The notes under the pieces: model-generated | What the model saw: the letters and a program-made list of their open reading frames with translations, nothing else | Told to the model about the DNA's origin: nothing | Database searches by the model: none | Assembly (NCBI GenBank): GCA_003483125.1 | Contig: DMWU01000167.1 | Coordinates: forward strand, 1-11,674 | DNA length: 11,674 bases | Source: Erythrobacter sp. | GTDB lineage: Bacteria; Pseudomonadota; Alphaproteobacteria; Sphingomonadales; Sphingomonadaceae | Direction: 5' to 3' | Shown: piece after piece, positions 1 to 6,626 of the stretch | Layout: every line of letters begins with the position of its first letter | Numbering within the stretch: the first letter of the stretch is position 1 | Program-made: the position numbers and the translations under genes

Positions 1-355
1 GCTTTGCCTCACACCTGCTGTTGCGCATTGCCAAAAGCCAAGAGACCGAAATGAGTAAGACCGGCGTCGACCACTGCGTGATCCAGCCAATCCATTGCTG
101 CGCTGTTCCGCCTTGCAAAATTTTGGTTTGCATGGCCCAGCCATAAAAGCCGCTCCAGCCCATGATGGCGAGTATAGCGATCGCAGGAACAATCCAGGCA
201 GTTCGAGACGACCTAACGAAGTCAATGTCTAGATCTTCATCCAACGAATTTGTTGGGCTTTCAATGGCTTCCTCAGAGGAGCTTTCAACACCTGAATCAG
301 GTGCCTCTTCTGTAGGCTTAGGCCCTATGACCCTCATTCGACTTTTGTTGGACAT
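1..355 (-). CDS. N-terminus of a membrane-anchored protein, two TM segments (partial, runs off window)
   Basis: An open frame reads leftward from an ATG at 355-353 to the window edge with no stop, giving 118 codons. Residues 1-50 are polar and acidic (a run rich in Glu, Ser and Asp at about 15-45). Residues ~53-76 are hydrophobic and Trp-rich and should be a first transmembrane helix; residues ~96-110 form a second. The two are joined by a short loop with Gln and Trp. The end of the visible part (LLAMRNSR) looks like the exit into a cytoplasmic or coiled-coil region. From memory it resembles the N-terminus of long coiled-coil proteins of sphingomonads, sometimes loosely called ATPases, found divergent to an Hpt gene. 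That family assignment is recollection; the function is unknown. It is divergent from the Hpt-like gene at 426 and shares a 70-bp intergenic region with it. Confidence 0.6.
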   Translation of the reverse strand, partial: MSNKSRMRVIGPKPTEEAPDSGVESSSEEAIESPTNSLDEDLDIDFVRSSRTAWIVPAIAILAIMGWSGFYGWAMQTKILQGGTAQQWIGWITQWSTPVLLISVSWLLAMRNSRCEAK

Positions 356-425
356 ATTCGGAATTTAGCGATTTTTCGGGAAAGGATAAACCCTGCTTTA
401 ACCTTGTCCGCGGTATTGTCGGCTT
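356..425. promoter_or_regulatory. Divergent intergenic promoter region with CtrA-like box and possible leaderless start
   Basis: These 70 bases separate the divergent genes at 355 (minus) and 426 (plus). On the plus strand, 387-402 reads TAAA-N7-TTAAC, one mismatch from the alphaproteobacterial CtrA consensus TTAA-N7-TTAAC. A -10-like TATTGT lies at 414-419, so the CtrA-like box overlaps where the -35 would be, as in CtrA-activated promoters. Seven bases after the -10 is the A of the ATG at 426, and there is no Shine-Dalgarno sequence, so the plus-strand message could be leaderless. No convincing sigma-70 -35 is present. The promoter for the minus gene is not clear. The box and -10 are seen directly; their function is inferred. 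Confidence 0.4.
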
Positions 426-722
426 ATGGCTTTTGAAAGTGGAGCATTAGACGCGACTTTGGCCGCAGCTGCTGGCGATGATGCCGCGCTGCTGTCCGAG
501 CTTCGTTCGGCATTTCTCGACAGCGCAATGCGCCAGGTAGACTTACTTGGACGCTCGCGATGTGATGGGAACTGGACCGTCGCTGCTATGCGTTTGAAAG
601 GCCTCGCTGCGAGCTTCCATGCGGAAGAAGTAATGAATTTGGCTCAAGCGGCGCTAGATGGTGTGCCAGGTGATCCAGCTGTAATTCGCCAGATCACAAC
701 TGCATTGCAGAAATTTTGCTGA
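426..722 (+). CDS. Hpt-like phosphotransfer protein lacking the phospho-accepting histidine
   Basis: This 98-residue, mostly helical protein fits the size of a single Hpt (histidine phosphotransfer) domain. The core Hpt motif is normally A-H-x-L-K-G followed by a few residues and a small-residue pair. Here residues 54-66 read AMRLKGLAASFHA, so the Leu-Lys-Gly part is kept but Met55 sits where the phosphorylated His should be. A classical phosphorelay role is therefore unlikely; a docking, decoy or regulatory role is possible. The ATG at 426 is the only sensible start; no Shine-Dalgarno precedes it and the transcript may be leaderless. It is the first gene of a plus-strand series, 79 bp ahead of the nucleotidyltransferase-like gene and in the same neighbourhood as a kinase-derived module (2971). 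The Hpt assignment rests on motif and size only. Confidence 0.7.
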   Translation: MAFESGALDATLAAAAGDDAALLSELRSAFLDSAMRQVDLLGRSRCDGNWTVAAMRLKGLAASFHAEEVMNLAQAALDGVPGDPAVIRQITTALQKFC

Positions 723-801
723 GCTGTCGGCAACCGCATCTTAGCACTTGGCATTGATCCCGTTTGCGGCGTAAATCCCTTGCAGGCAGGGGAAGAAGAG
801 A

Positions 802-1983
802 TTGCGCACAGCATTGCTCTCTACAATTGAACGCACCGATAGCGGGGATACGCGCGCCTATCTGCAGTTGGGCGGCCGGAAGCTGATCGATTGGCAGTTG
901 GATCTTGCCAGAGATCTGGGTTGTGAACGTGTAATATGCATTGCCGATGGGCCGTCTTCCGAACTCGACAGCTTTAGATTGCGGGTCGAACAGTTTGGGT
1001 TTGAATTTCACGCGATCGGCGGACCGCTCCAGCTAGTTGGGCTGGTTTCTGCGGATCAGGAACTGGTGGTATTTGGCGATGGCGTCGTAATCGACCGAGA
1101 GTTTTTCTCTAAGAAATTCACTGAAAAACGGGGCGTTATGGTGGTTCCTGCCGATGCGGGAACGGACGTTGGATTCGAACGCGTTGATGCTCAGAATGCG
1201 TGGGGAGGGCTGTTCGTAGCGCGCGCGCAAATAGCTGAGCAGCTGGCAGAGATGCCTGCTGATAGCGATACTATCTCGCTCCTCCTTCGAATGGCGCTTC
1301 AGGCGGGAACAAAGCTCGTTAAGATTGATGCCGAAAGGCTTCATGATGGGACCTTGCTGTTGGCGACTTCTAGTGAGGTTATCCAACGCCGTGAGGATTT
1401 GCTTCTCGACCGTAGTTCCCAACGAAAATCATGGATGGGTCCTGGGAACGCGCTGGCGCAGACTGCAGCAAGGCGAATGGCCTCCAAATGGATCTCGCAC
1501 GGCCCAACAATAAGCCTCTTCGCTGCAATCCTGGGGCTTGTTGGTGCGGTGGGATTAGTGCTCTTTTCGCAGCACATATGGGCTCTTGCCGTTCTCTTAC
1601 TTGCGGCTCTAGCCGGATCTTTCTCCGTTGCCCTTTTCTACCTGAAAGCCAAGCTCTTGGGATTTGAGCGCCCTAGGTATTTACCTATATCATTCAATAT
1701 TTTGATCGATCTTTCTCTCATTGTCTCTATAGTCTTCCCATTGTCGCAGGGATGGCAGCAGCGCCTCTTCCTTGGGGTTCTTCTGCTTGGTGGTTGGAGA
1801 ATGGCTCGATTGGTTTCTATCGAGAAGCTGCTACCTTTTTGGCAGGATCGATCAATTTTGTTGGGTATCTTGCTCGCTGCAGCCATACTCGGTGTTTCTA
1901 CGTTTATAATTCAGATACTTGTACTTACAGCGCTGGCATATTGTCTATTTCTTGCTGGACGAAAGAAGATAACACAGGCTTAA
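802..1983 (+). CDS. Nucleotidyltransferase-like protein with C-terminal polytopic membrane domain
   Basis: This 393-residue protein has two parts. Residues ~1-205 look like a nucleotidyltransferase/GT-A Rossmann-type domain: an N-terminal beta strand (ALLST), the stretch LGGRKLIDWQ at 23-32, a strand ending in ADG (~48-50), and VVFGDGVVID at 89-98, resembling the GD element that binds metal and nucleotide in this fold. The classical glycine-rich G-x-G-T-R-x2-P-x-T-x2-x-PK signature is not evident. Residues ~236-390 contain five or six hydrophobic segments (about 236-256, 259-281, 296-314, 321-338, 351-386). The arrangement recalls nucleotidyltransferases fused to CDP-alcohol phosphotransferases, but the DG-x2-AR motif of those enzymes is missing, so the membrane part is unassigned. 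I chose the TTG at 802 because GGGGAAGAAGAG lies just upstream. It sits between an Hpt-like gene and an unrecognised gene, with only 24 bp to the latter. Substrate unknown. Confidence 0.55.
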   Translation: MRTALLSTIERTDSGDTRAYLQLGGRKLIDWQLDLARDLGCERVICIADGPSSELDSFRLRVEQFGFEFHAIGGPLQLVGLVSADQELVVFGDGVVIDREFFSKKFTEKRGVMVVPADAGTDVGFERVDAQNAWGGLFVARAQIAEQLAEMPADSDTISLLLRMALQAGTKLVKIDAERLHDGTLLLATSSEVIQRREDLLLDRSSQRKSWMGPGNALAQTAARRMASKWISHGPTISLFAAILGLVGAVGLVLFSQHIWALAVLLLAALAGSFSVALFYLKAKLLGFERPRYLPISFNILIDLSLIVSIVFPLSQGWQQRLFLGVLLLGGWRMARLVSIEKLLPFWQDRSILLGILLAAAILGVSTFIIQILVLTALAYCLFLAGRKKITQA

Positions 1984-2007
1984 CCATAGATGGGTTAGGG
2001 TTCTGCG

Positions 2008-2967
2008 ATGGACAGGGCTATCATGAGTATACCGGAAAACACGGGAATTGAGGCGGTTTTGCGACAGGAGTTGGTTCAGGGTGATCGCGCCCTTGCGTCG
2101 GTCGCCCCCGTTCTCAACCATTTACTTGCTAGCCCCGGACATGCTCTTGTGAGCGACGATGTGGTTGCGCGCATGCGCGGTATGCTCGACAACATTGCTC
2201 GCCAGTTGCTCGTTGTCCAGACCAAGGCCATGGGCGGAAAAACACATTCAGATCCGGCCCAAAGAGAAGATGAGTTGAGCGGCCTATTGGCCCACAGCAC
2301 GACAATTCTCAGCCATTGCTATGCCCTTGCAATAGAAGGCCAGATCGCGAGGCGTCTAGAGCAACAATCCGGTGTTGATCCAGTTCTTACTCCGTTGATG
2401 CAAGAGCTGATTGCGGTGAAGGACGAGGGTACGGCCGAATTAGCAATGGCGGCTATGTCCGCTCAAGCTCGCTTTATGCAGTCGCAGCGCAGAATGGATC
2501 TTTCAATCAACGATTTGACCGCCGATCTGTTTCACGAAGTACTACAAATTTGGAACAAGTTTGTTCGCGATGAAGGCCCCGAAGTCCAATTCGCGACCGA
2601 GGCACGACTACGTAACGACTATGATGAAAGTTCTAGTCGCCCAGGACTAATTTCAAAGTTGGTCACAAGTATGAACGGGGGAGTTCAAGCTTGCTTCTCA
2701 TTGAAGCATGCTGGAATTGTGCTCTTCGCAAGCGGCATAGGCAGCAAGATCCGGCAACCACGTGAGCTTGTAGTCTTGGCCTGTCTCGAACAACAAATTG
2801 CGAGGCTGGCACTTACGCTATCGGCAACTGGGCTGAAGATTGATCAAATTGCGGAGCAGTTACTCTTATTGCATGGCGAGGTTGCCCTCCCTGAAGGTTT
2901 TACCGAGATTGGCCCTGAGCAGGCGCTGGAATTGCTAACAAGCACGCAAATAGAAGGTGCGAGCTAA
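2008..2967 (+). CDS. Unrecognised helical cytosolic protein
   Basis: I do not recognise a defined family. The 319-residue product has no signal peptide and no clear membrane segment. It is rich in Leu, Ala, Glu and Gln with heptad-like stretches (for example residues ~13-70 and ~105-165), suggesting a largely alpha-helical fold. A Gly-containing, more hydrophobic section lies at ~215-250, followed by another helical part to the C-terminus. The start could be the ATG at 2008 (AGGG seven bases upstream) or the ATG at 2023 (AGGG five bases upstream, product beginning MSIPENTG); both are plausible. It lies 24 bp after the nucleotidyltransferase-like gene and ends three bases before the next ATG, so it is almost certainly cotranscribed with the kinase/VirB4 fusion. 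From memory, genes of similar type sit between the nucleotidyltransferase and the sensor kinase in other sphingomonads; a role with that kinase is inference. Confidence 0.6.
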   Translation: MDRAIMSIPENTGIEAVLRQELVQGDRALASVAPVLNHLLASPGHALVSDDVVARMRGMLDNIARQLLVVQTKAMGGKTHSDPAQREDELSGLLAHSTTILSHCYALAIEGQIARRLEQQSGVDPVLTPLMQELIAVKDEGTAELAMAAMSAQARFMQSQRRMDLSINDLTADLFHEVLQIWNKFVRDEGPEVQFATEARLRNDYDESSSRPGLISKLVTSMNGGVQACFSLKHAGIVLFASGIGSKIRQPRELVVLACLEQQIARLALTLSATGLKIDQIAEQLLLLHGEVALPEGFTEIGPEQALELLTSTQIEGAS

Positions 2968-2970
2968 AAA

Positions 2971-3915
2971 ATGACGAGCCCGAGCAATTCACTGGCCGCA
3001 AAAGGCTTTACAGATAGCGAAGATCGCTTGTTGAGTGCTGATGCGCCGCTAGCTGAGTTGCATGAACGTTGCGGCGGAGAGATTCCCGGTGTCGTGGCTG
3101 TGCCTGAATTGCTCGAGCTGGTGCGACAGGGGCGTCTCATGGGCTTGCGCCTTGCTCGCGAGTTTGAAGCATTTGATGGCGAAGATCAGGTGTCGGGTTT
3201 TGTTCGTGTCAATCCACTACCGGGTGAAGAAGGAGGTGGATGCGAGATCTTGGTAGAAAATTGGCGAAGGGCGAGCCCGCAGCCAGTTGATCAGGTGCAT
3301 TTGGGCGCGAGACTGGATGAGATTGACCGCGCTACTGCAGAACTATTCGCACGGCTCGACAGCGAGCAGCGTGTACAGACCGTTCAGAGTGACGCGCCCG
3401 ACCTGCGAAAACTTGTGATCGATATGCGATCAAAATACTCGAAGGGCTGGCTCGAGTTTGTCACTTTGTCAGGCGATGCTCATATTGAGCCACTTCACTG
3501 GAGGCTGCTCGATGGCTGCGAATGCCAAGTCGTTGGTTCTGAGCGCAACTGGCGTATCCGTATTCTGCCTCTCGGCGGTATATCTGCACCGCAGGGATTT
3601 GAGCTACTGCTTATCGCCGATCACCCGCTGAACCCCAAAGACCTCGACCAAGAAGTGGGTAGTGAACACGATCGAGGAAATCTTGTTGGAGAGGCACTGA
3701 CGCCTTCCTTGCGAGAGCCCATCGCCAGGATCATTGCCAATGCCGAGACGATCCGAACTCGCCTCGCGGGTCCATTGCGGCAGGAGTATAGTGATTACGC
3801 CACTGATATTTCATCTGCAGGGCAGCACTTGATGAGCCTTCTCGACGATTTGGGTGACTTGGAGCTAGTTGAAGCCCCTGATTTCGAAACATCAAAGGAA
3901 CGCATCGACCTTGCC
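2971..3915 (+). other. Truncated sensor histidine kinase portion of the fusion (no HATPase domain)
   Basis: This marks the 5' part of the chimeric gene as a separate unit. The start region (GRLxSAD-like opening, then a run ending in VAVPELLELV at ~41-50) and the DHp-like hairpin match, from memory, a sphingomonad sensor-kinase family whose members continue past a (V/I)DLA element into a dimer-to-catalytic linker and an N/G1/G2-box ATPase domain. Here, directly after RIDLA (residues 311-315), the sequence becomes VirB4. Without N, G1 or G2 boxes it cannot autophosphorylate. It still sits in its expected context behind the Hpt-like, nucleotidyltransferase-like and helical genes, so the 5' end appears to be in place and the 3' end was replaced. 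The exact breakpoint is uncertain by some tens of bases around 3901-3933. Confidence 0.7.
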
Positions 3916-5457
3916 TTGCGCCGTTTGCGTTCGGTTGATGAGGAGGCAGCCGCTGAGCGCTCGGACATGCTCACCGCACGCGATGAATTGGGCACGGGAG
4001 CTGTGGGTTTTGGCGATCATCACCTCACCGTGCTGGTGCGCGAAGATAATCTGGGCCGTCTGGACGAAGCAACTGCGGCTTGCTCTGCTGCATTGGCGGA
4101 TATTGGTGCGATTGCTGTGCGCGAGGACACGAATCTTGAGCCAGCATTTTGGGCGCAATTTCCGGGCAATGAGCAATATGTCGTGCGCCGCGCGCTGATT
4201 TCGTCTGCAAATATGGCGAGCCTGGGTAGCCTGCATGGTTTCGCATTGGGACAGGCAAGCGGAAACCACTGGGGCGAGGCGGTCACCTTGCTTGAAACCA
4301 CCAGCGCCACGCCTTTTTTCTTCAACTTTCACAATGGTGACCTAGGCAATTTCTCTGTGATCGGACCTTCCGGCTCGGGCAAGACAGTGGTGATGAACTT
4401 CCTTGCCGCGCAGGCACAGAAGTTTTCTCCCCGCACCGTTCTGTTCGACAAGGATCGTGGTGCTGAACTCTTCGTGCGTGGGATCGGCGGACGTTATGAT
4501 CGGATCACAGCGGGCAGGCCGACTGGCTTCAACCCGCTCGCCCTACCGGATTCAGCGGCGAATCGGGCCTTCCTGCGCGATTGGTTTGGCGTTCTGCTCA
4601 AAGCCGAAGGTCCAGAGGAATTGGCCCAGATCGCCACTGCAGTCGATGCCGCATATGCCAATGACGCCAAGCTGCGCCGATTAAGGCATTTCAAGGAGCT
4701 TCTTGCGGGTACGCGAAGGCCCGAACCGGGCGATCTTGCCGACCGCCTGTCTGCCTGGATCGAAGACGGCGAGCATGGCTGGCTATTCGACAATGACGAA
4801 GACAAGCTCGACCTTGGTAATCGCGTACTCGGCTTCGACATGACCGCGCTTCTTGAGAATCCTCGTCTACGCACGCCGGTCATGATGTACCTTTTCCACC
4901 GGATCGATGAACGCCTCGACGGCGAACCGACAATGATCCTGATTGACGAGGGTTGGAAAGCGCTTGACGACGAAGTCTTTGCGGCGCGCATTCGCGATTG
5001 GCTCAAGACCCTGCGCAAGCGCAATGCATTGGTCGGATTTGCGACACAAAGTGCCAGAGACGCACTTGAAAGCCGTATATCTACCGCGCTGGTAGAACAG
5101 ACAGCGACAATGATCTTCATGCCCAACTCTCGCGCCCGGGCAGAGGATTATTGCGATGGATTTGGTCTCACCAGCCACGAGCTGGCACTGATCCGCAGCC
5201 TGCCAGCGCATAGCCGCTGCTTCCTCATTCGCCAGAACGATGCGAGCGTCGTAGTGCGGCTGGACCTATCGGGTGCGCCTGAAGTCCTGACCATGCTTTC
5301 GGGTAAGGAGAGCGCGGTCCGCAGGTTGGACCTGCTACGAGAAACGGTTGGTGACAATCCTGCCGACTGGTTCCCGGCGCTTACAGGCCATGGCTGGCCC
5401 GAAAATGCCGGTGAAGCTGAAAAGGGTGAAATAGCCCAGAGGTTGGCTGCCGAATGA
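2971..5457 (+). CDS. virB4: Chimeric protein: sensor-kinase N-terminal module fused to VirB4 ATPase domain
   Basis: This 828-residue frame joins two unrelated proteins. Residues 1 to ~315 resemble the N-terminal half of a sensor histidine kinase: a sensory region (1-235, possibly PAS-like at ~120-225) and a two-helix DHp-like hairpin at ~241-297. Its H-box position reads TPSLREPI (244-251), with Pro245 where His would be. The ATP-binding catalytic domain that should follow is absent. Residues ~316-828 are VirB4: the end of its N-terminal domain, then the ATPase with Walker A GPSGSGKT (465-472), Walker B MILIDEGW (655-662, Asp659-Glu660), the FATQSARDAL motif and a C-terminal RLDLSG element. 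A typical VirB4 of this kind is about 800 residues, so roughly the first 280 of VirB4 are missing, although total length looks normal. VirB4 energises pilus biogenesis and substrate transfer at the inner membrane. The stop overlaps virB6 (ATGA). An internal restart (for example ATG at 3967) could yield a VirB4-only product; this is untested. Confidence 0.85.
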   Translation: MTSPSNSLAAKGFTDSEDRLLSADAPLAELHERCGGEIPGVVAVPELLELVRQGRLMGLRLAREFEAFDGEDQVSGFVRVNPLPGEEGGGCEILVENWRRASPQPVDQVHLGARLDEIDRATAELFARLDSEQRVQTVQSDAPDLRKLVIDMRSKYSKGWLEFVTLSGDAHIEPLHWRLLDGCECQVVGSERNWRIRILPLGGISAPQGFELLLIADHPLNPKDLDQEVGSEHDRGNLVGEALTPSLREPIARIIANAETIRTRLAGPLRQEYSDYATDISSAGQHLMSLLDDLGDLELVEAPDFETSKERIDLALRRLRSVDEEAAAERSDMLTARDELGTGAVGFGDHHLTVLVREDNLGRLDEATAACSAALADIGAIAVREDTNLEPAFWAQFPGNEQYVVRRALISSANMASLGSLHGFALGQASGNHWGEAVTLLETTSATPFFFNFHNGDLGNFSVIGPSGSGKTVVMNFLAAQAQKFSPRTVLFDKDRGAELFVRGIGGRYDRITAGRPTGFNPLALPDSAANRAFLRDWFGVLLKAEGPEELAQIATAVDAAYANDAKLRRLRHFKELLAGTRRPEPGDLADRLSAWIEDGEHGWLFDNDEDKLDLGNRVLGFDMTALLENPRLRTPVMMYLFHRIDERLDGEPTMILIDEGWKALDDEVFAARIRDWLKTLRKRNALVGFATQSARDALESRISTALVEQTATMIFMPNSRARAEDYCDGFGLTSHELALIRSLPAHSRCFLIRQNDASVVVRLDLSGAPEVLTMLSGKESAVRRLDLLRETVGDNPADWFPALTGHGWPENAGEAEKGEIAQRLAAE

Positions 5458-6626
5458 ACACGGTTTGCAACAATGCGATGGAGAACATAGGCGAGTCAGT
5501 GGGCGCAGCGCTCACTGCTGTCGATTGCGCCTCCACCCAATTGACTGCTTCCGCGTTCAAAAACCTTTTTGCAGAGGGCGGCGCGCTGGAGCTTGCGCTG
5601 GTCATACTGCTCACTCTTTATGTCGCCTTCTTTGGCTTCAGCCTAATACTTGGCCGCTCGAATCTCAGCGTCCGAGCCCTGCTGCCGCGCATCATCATGA
5701 TCGGCTTTGTCCTGGCATTCGCTACCAGCTGGATTGCCTTTCAAAGCGTGGTCTGGAACCTTTTTGTTGCGACGCCGGACTATCTGGCATCGATCCTCAC
5801 TGGCAGTGAAGGATCGGCCACTTTGGCCTTTGCGGCGAAGCTTGATGTGGTTTTCATGGCCGTTCAAGAGGCCAGCGCTAGCCAGGAAGATATCAGTGCA
5901 TTTTCGCCGCCCGGTATGATGTGGCTGGGTGCATTACTGCTGATCCTGGGTACGGTTGGGGTGCTAGTGGCCGCGCGCATTGGCTTGGCTCTGCTGGTCG
6001 CGTTGGGGCCAATCTTCGTCGTTTTGGCAATCTTCAGTGGAACGCGGGGGCTATTCACCGGTTGGATCAAGGGCATGACGATGTTGGCTCTCACACCTTT
6101 GATTGCTGTGGTGGGTGGCAGCCTGATGCTAGAACTTTCGGTGCCAATACTTTCATCATTGACGGAAGTACCGGGCCAAATCAATCCGCAGGCGGCAATG
6201 GCATTTTTCCTGTTGGGCGCCGTGCATGTCGCGCTGATGCTGATGGCGTTCAAAGTCTCATCGACAATGGTTGCAGGCTGGCGCGTCTTGAGTCTTGTCC
6301 CATCCAAAGATGGCGCAGAAGCAACCCTGGATACCAGGCCCACGCGACAATCCGATGCGCCTCGACAGGCAGCCCTATCAAGCCAGCAGGCCACGACGGG
6401 CTCCAGCCGCCGCATTGAAGTAGCGGGCGCAGCCGGCATTTCACCTGCGAATGATACAGGTCCAGCGACAACTCGTGTCAGGCAGACAAAGGCCTATGCT
6501 GGCGCTTCAGCCAAGGACGGCATTGGCGCCAATCAACCACCCGTTTCGCGTACTCGCGGCATCGGAAGCAAGTTCCGTTCGGCCAATTTGCGAGCAGCAC
6601 CGCATCCATCGGAGGCAAATTCATGA
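5454..6626 (+). CDS. virB6: VirB6/TrbL-type inner-membrane T4SS channel protein
   Basis: VirB6 is the polytopic inner-membrane component of the T4SS that contacts the substrate on its way to the periplasm. This 390-residue protein has a periplasmic-like N-terminus with two Cys (5 and 25) and hydrophobic helices at about 44-66, 77-101, 155-173, 175-194, 205-226 and 247-268. The stretch GPIFVVLAIFSGTRGLFTGW (185-204) is characteristic of VirB6: a Gly-Pro followed by a helix and an Arg-Gly/aromatic loop before GW. Residues ~284-390 form a long, basic, Ser/Thr/Ala-rich tail that should be disordered and cytoplasmic. The ATG overlaps the stop of the VirB4 fusion (ATGA), implying translational coupling. 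No virB5 precedes it and no virB8 follows it, which is unusual for a complete operon. Confidence 0.85.
   Translation: MNTVCNNAMENIGESVGAALTAVDCASTQLTASAFKNLFAEGGALELALVILLTLYVAFFGFSLILGRSNLSVRALLPRIIMIGFVLAFATSWIAFQSVVWNLFVATPDYLASILTGSEGSATLAFAAKLDVVFMAVQEASASQEDISAFSPPGMMWLGALLLILGTVGVLVAARIGLALLVALGPIFVVLAIFSGTRGLFTGWIKGMTMLALTPLIAVVGGSLMLELSVPILSSLTEVPGQINPQAAMAFFLLGAVHVALMLMAFKVSSTMVAGWRVLSLVPSKDGAEATLDTRPTRQSDAPRQAALSSQQATTGSSRRIEVAGAAGISPANDTGPATTRVRQTKAYAGASAKDGIGANQPPVSRTRGIGSKFRSANLRAAPHPSEANS

Noticed and set aside
802..1983. CDP-alcohol phosphotransferase domain in the membrane half
   Set aside because: The DG-x2-AR-x8-G-x3-D-x3-D signature is absent from the hydrophobic region.
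4494..5126. Long minus-strand open frame (210 codons) inside the VirB4 part
   Set aside because: It lies opposite the conserved VirB4 ATPase motifs, its composition is Arg/Ser-rich as expected of an antisense shadow, and it has no recognisable motif.
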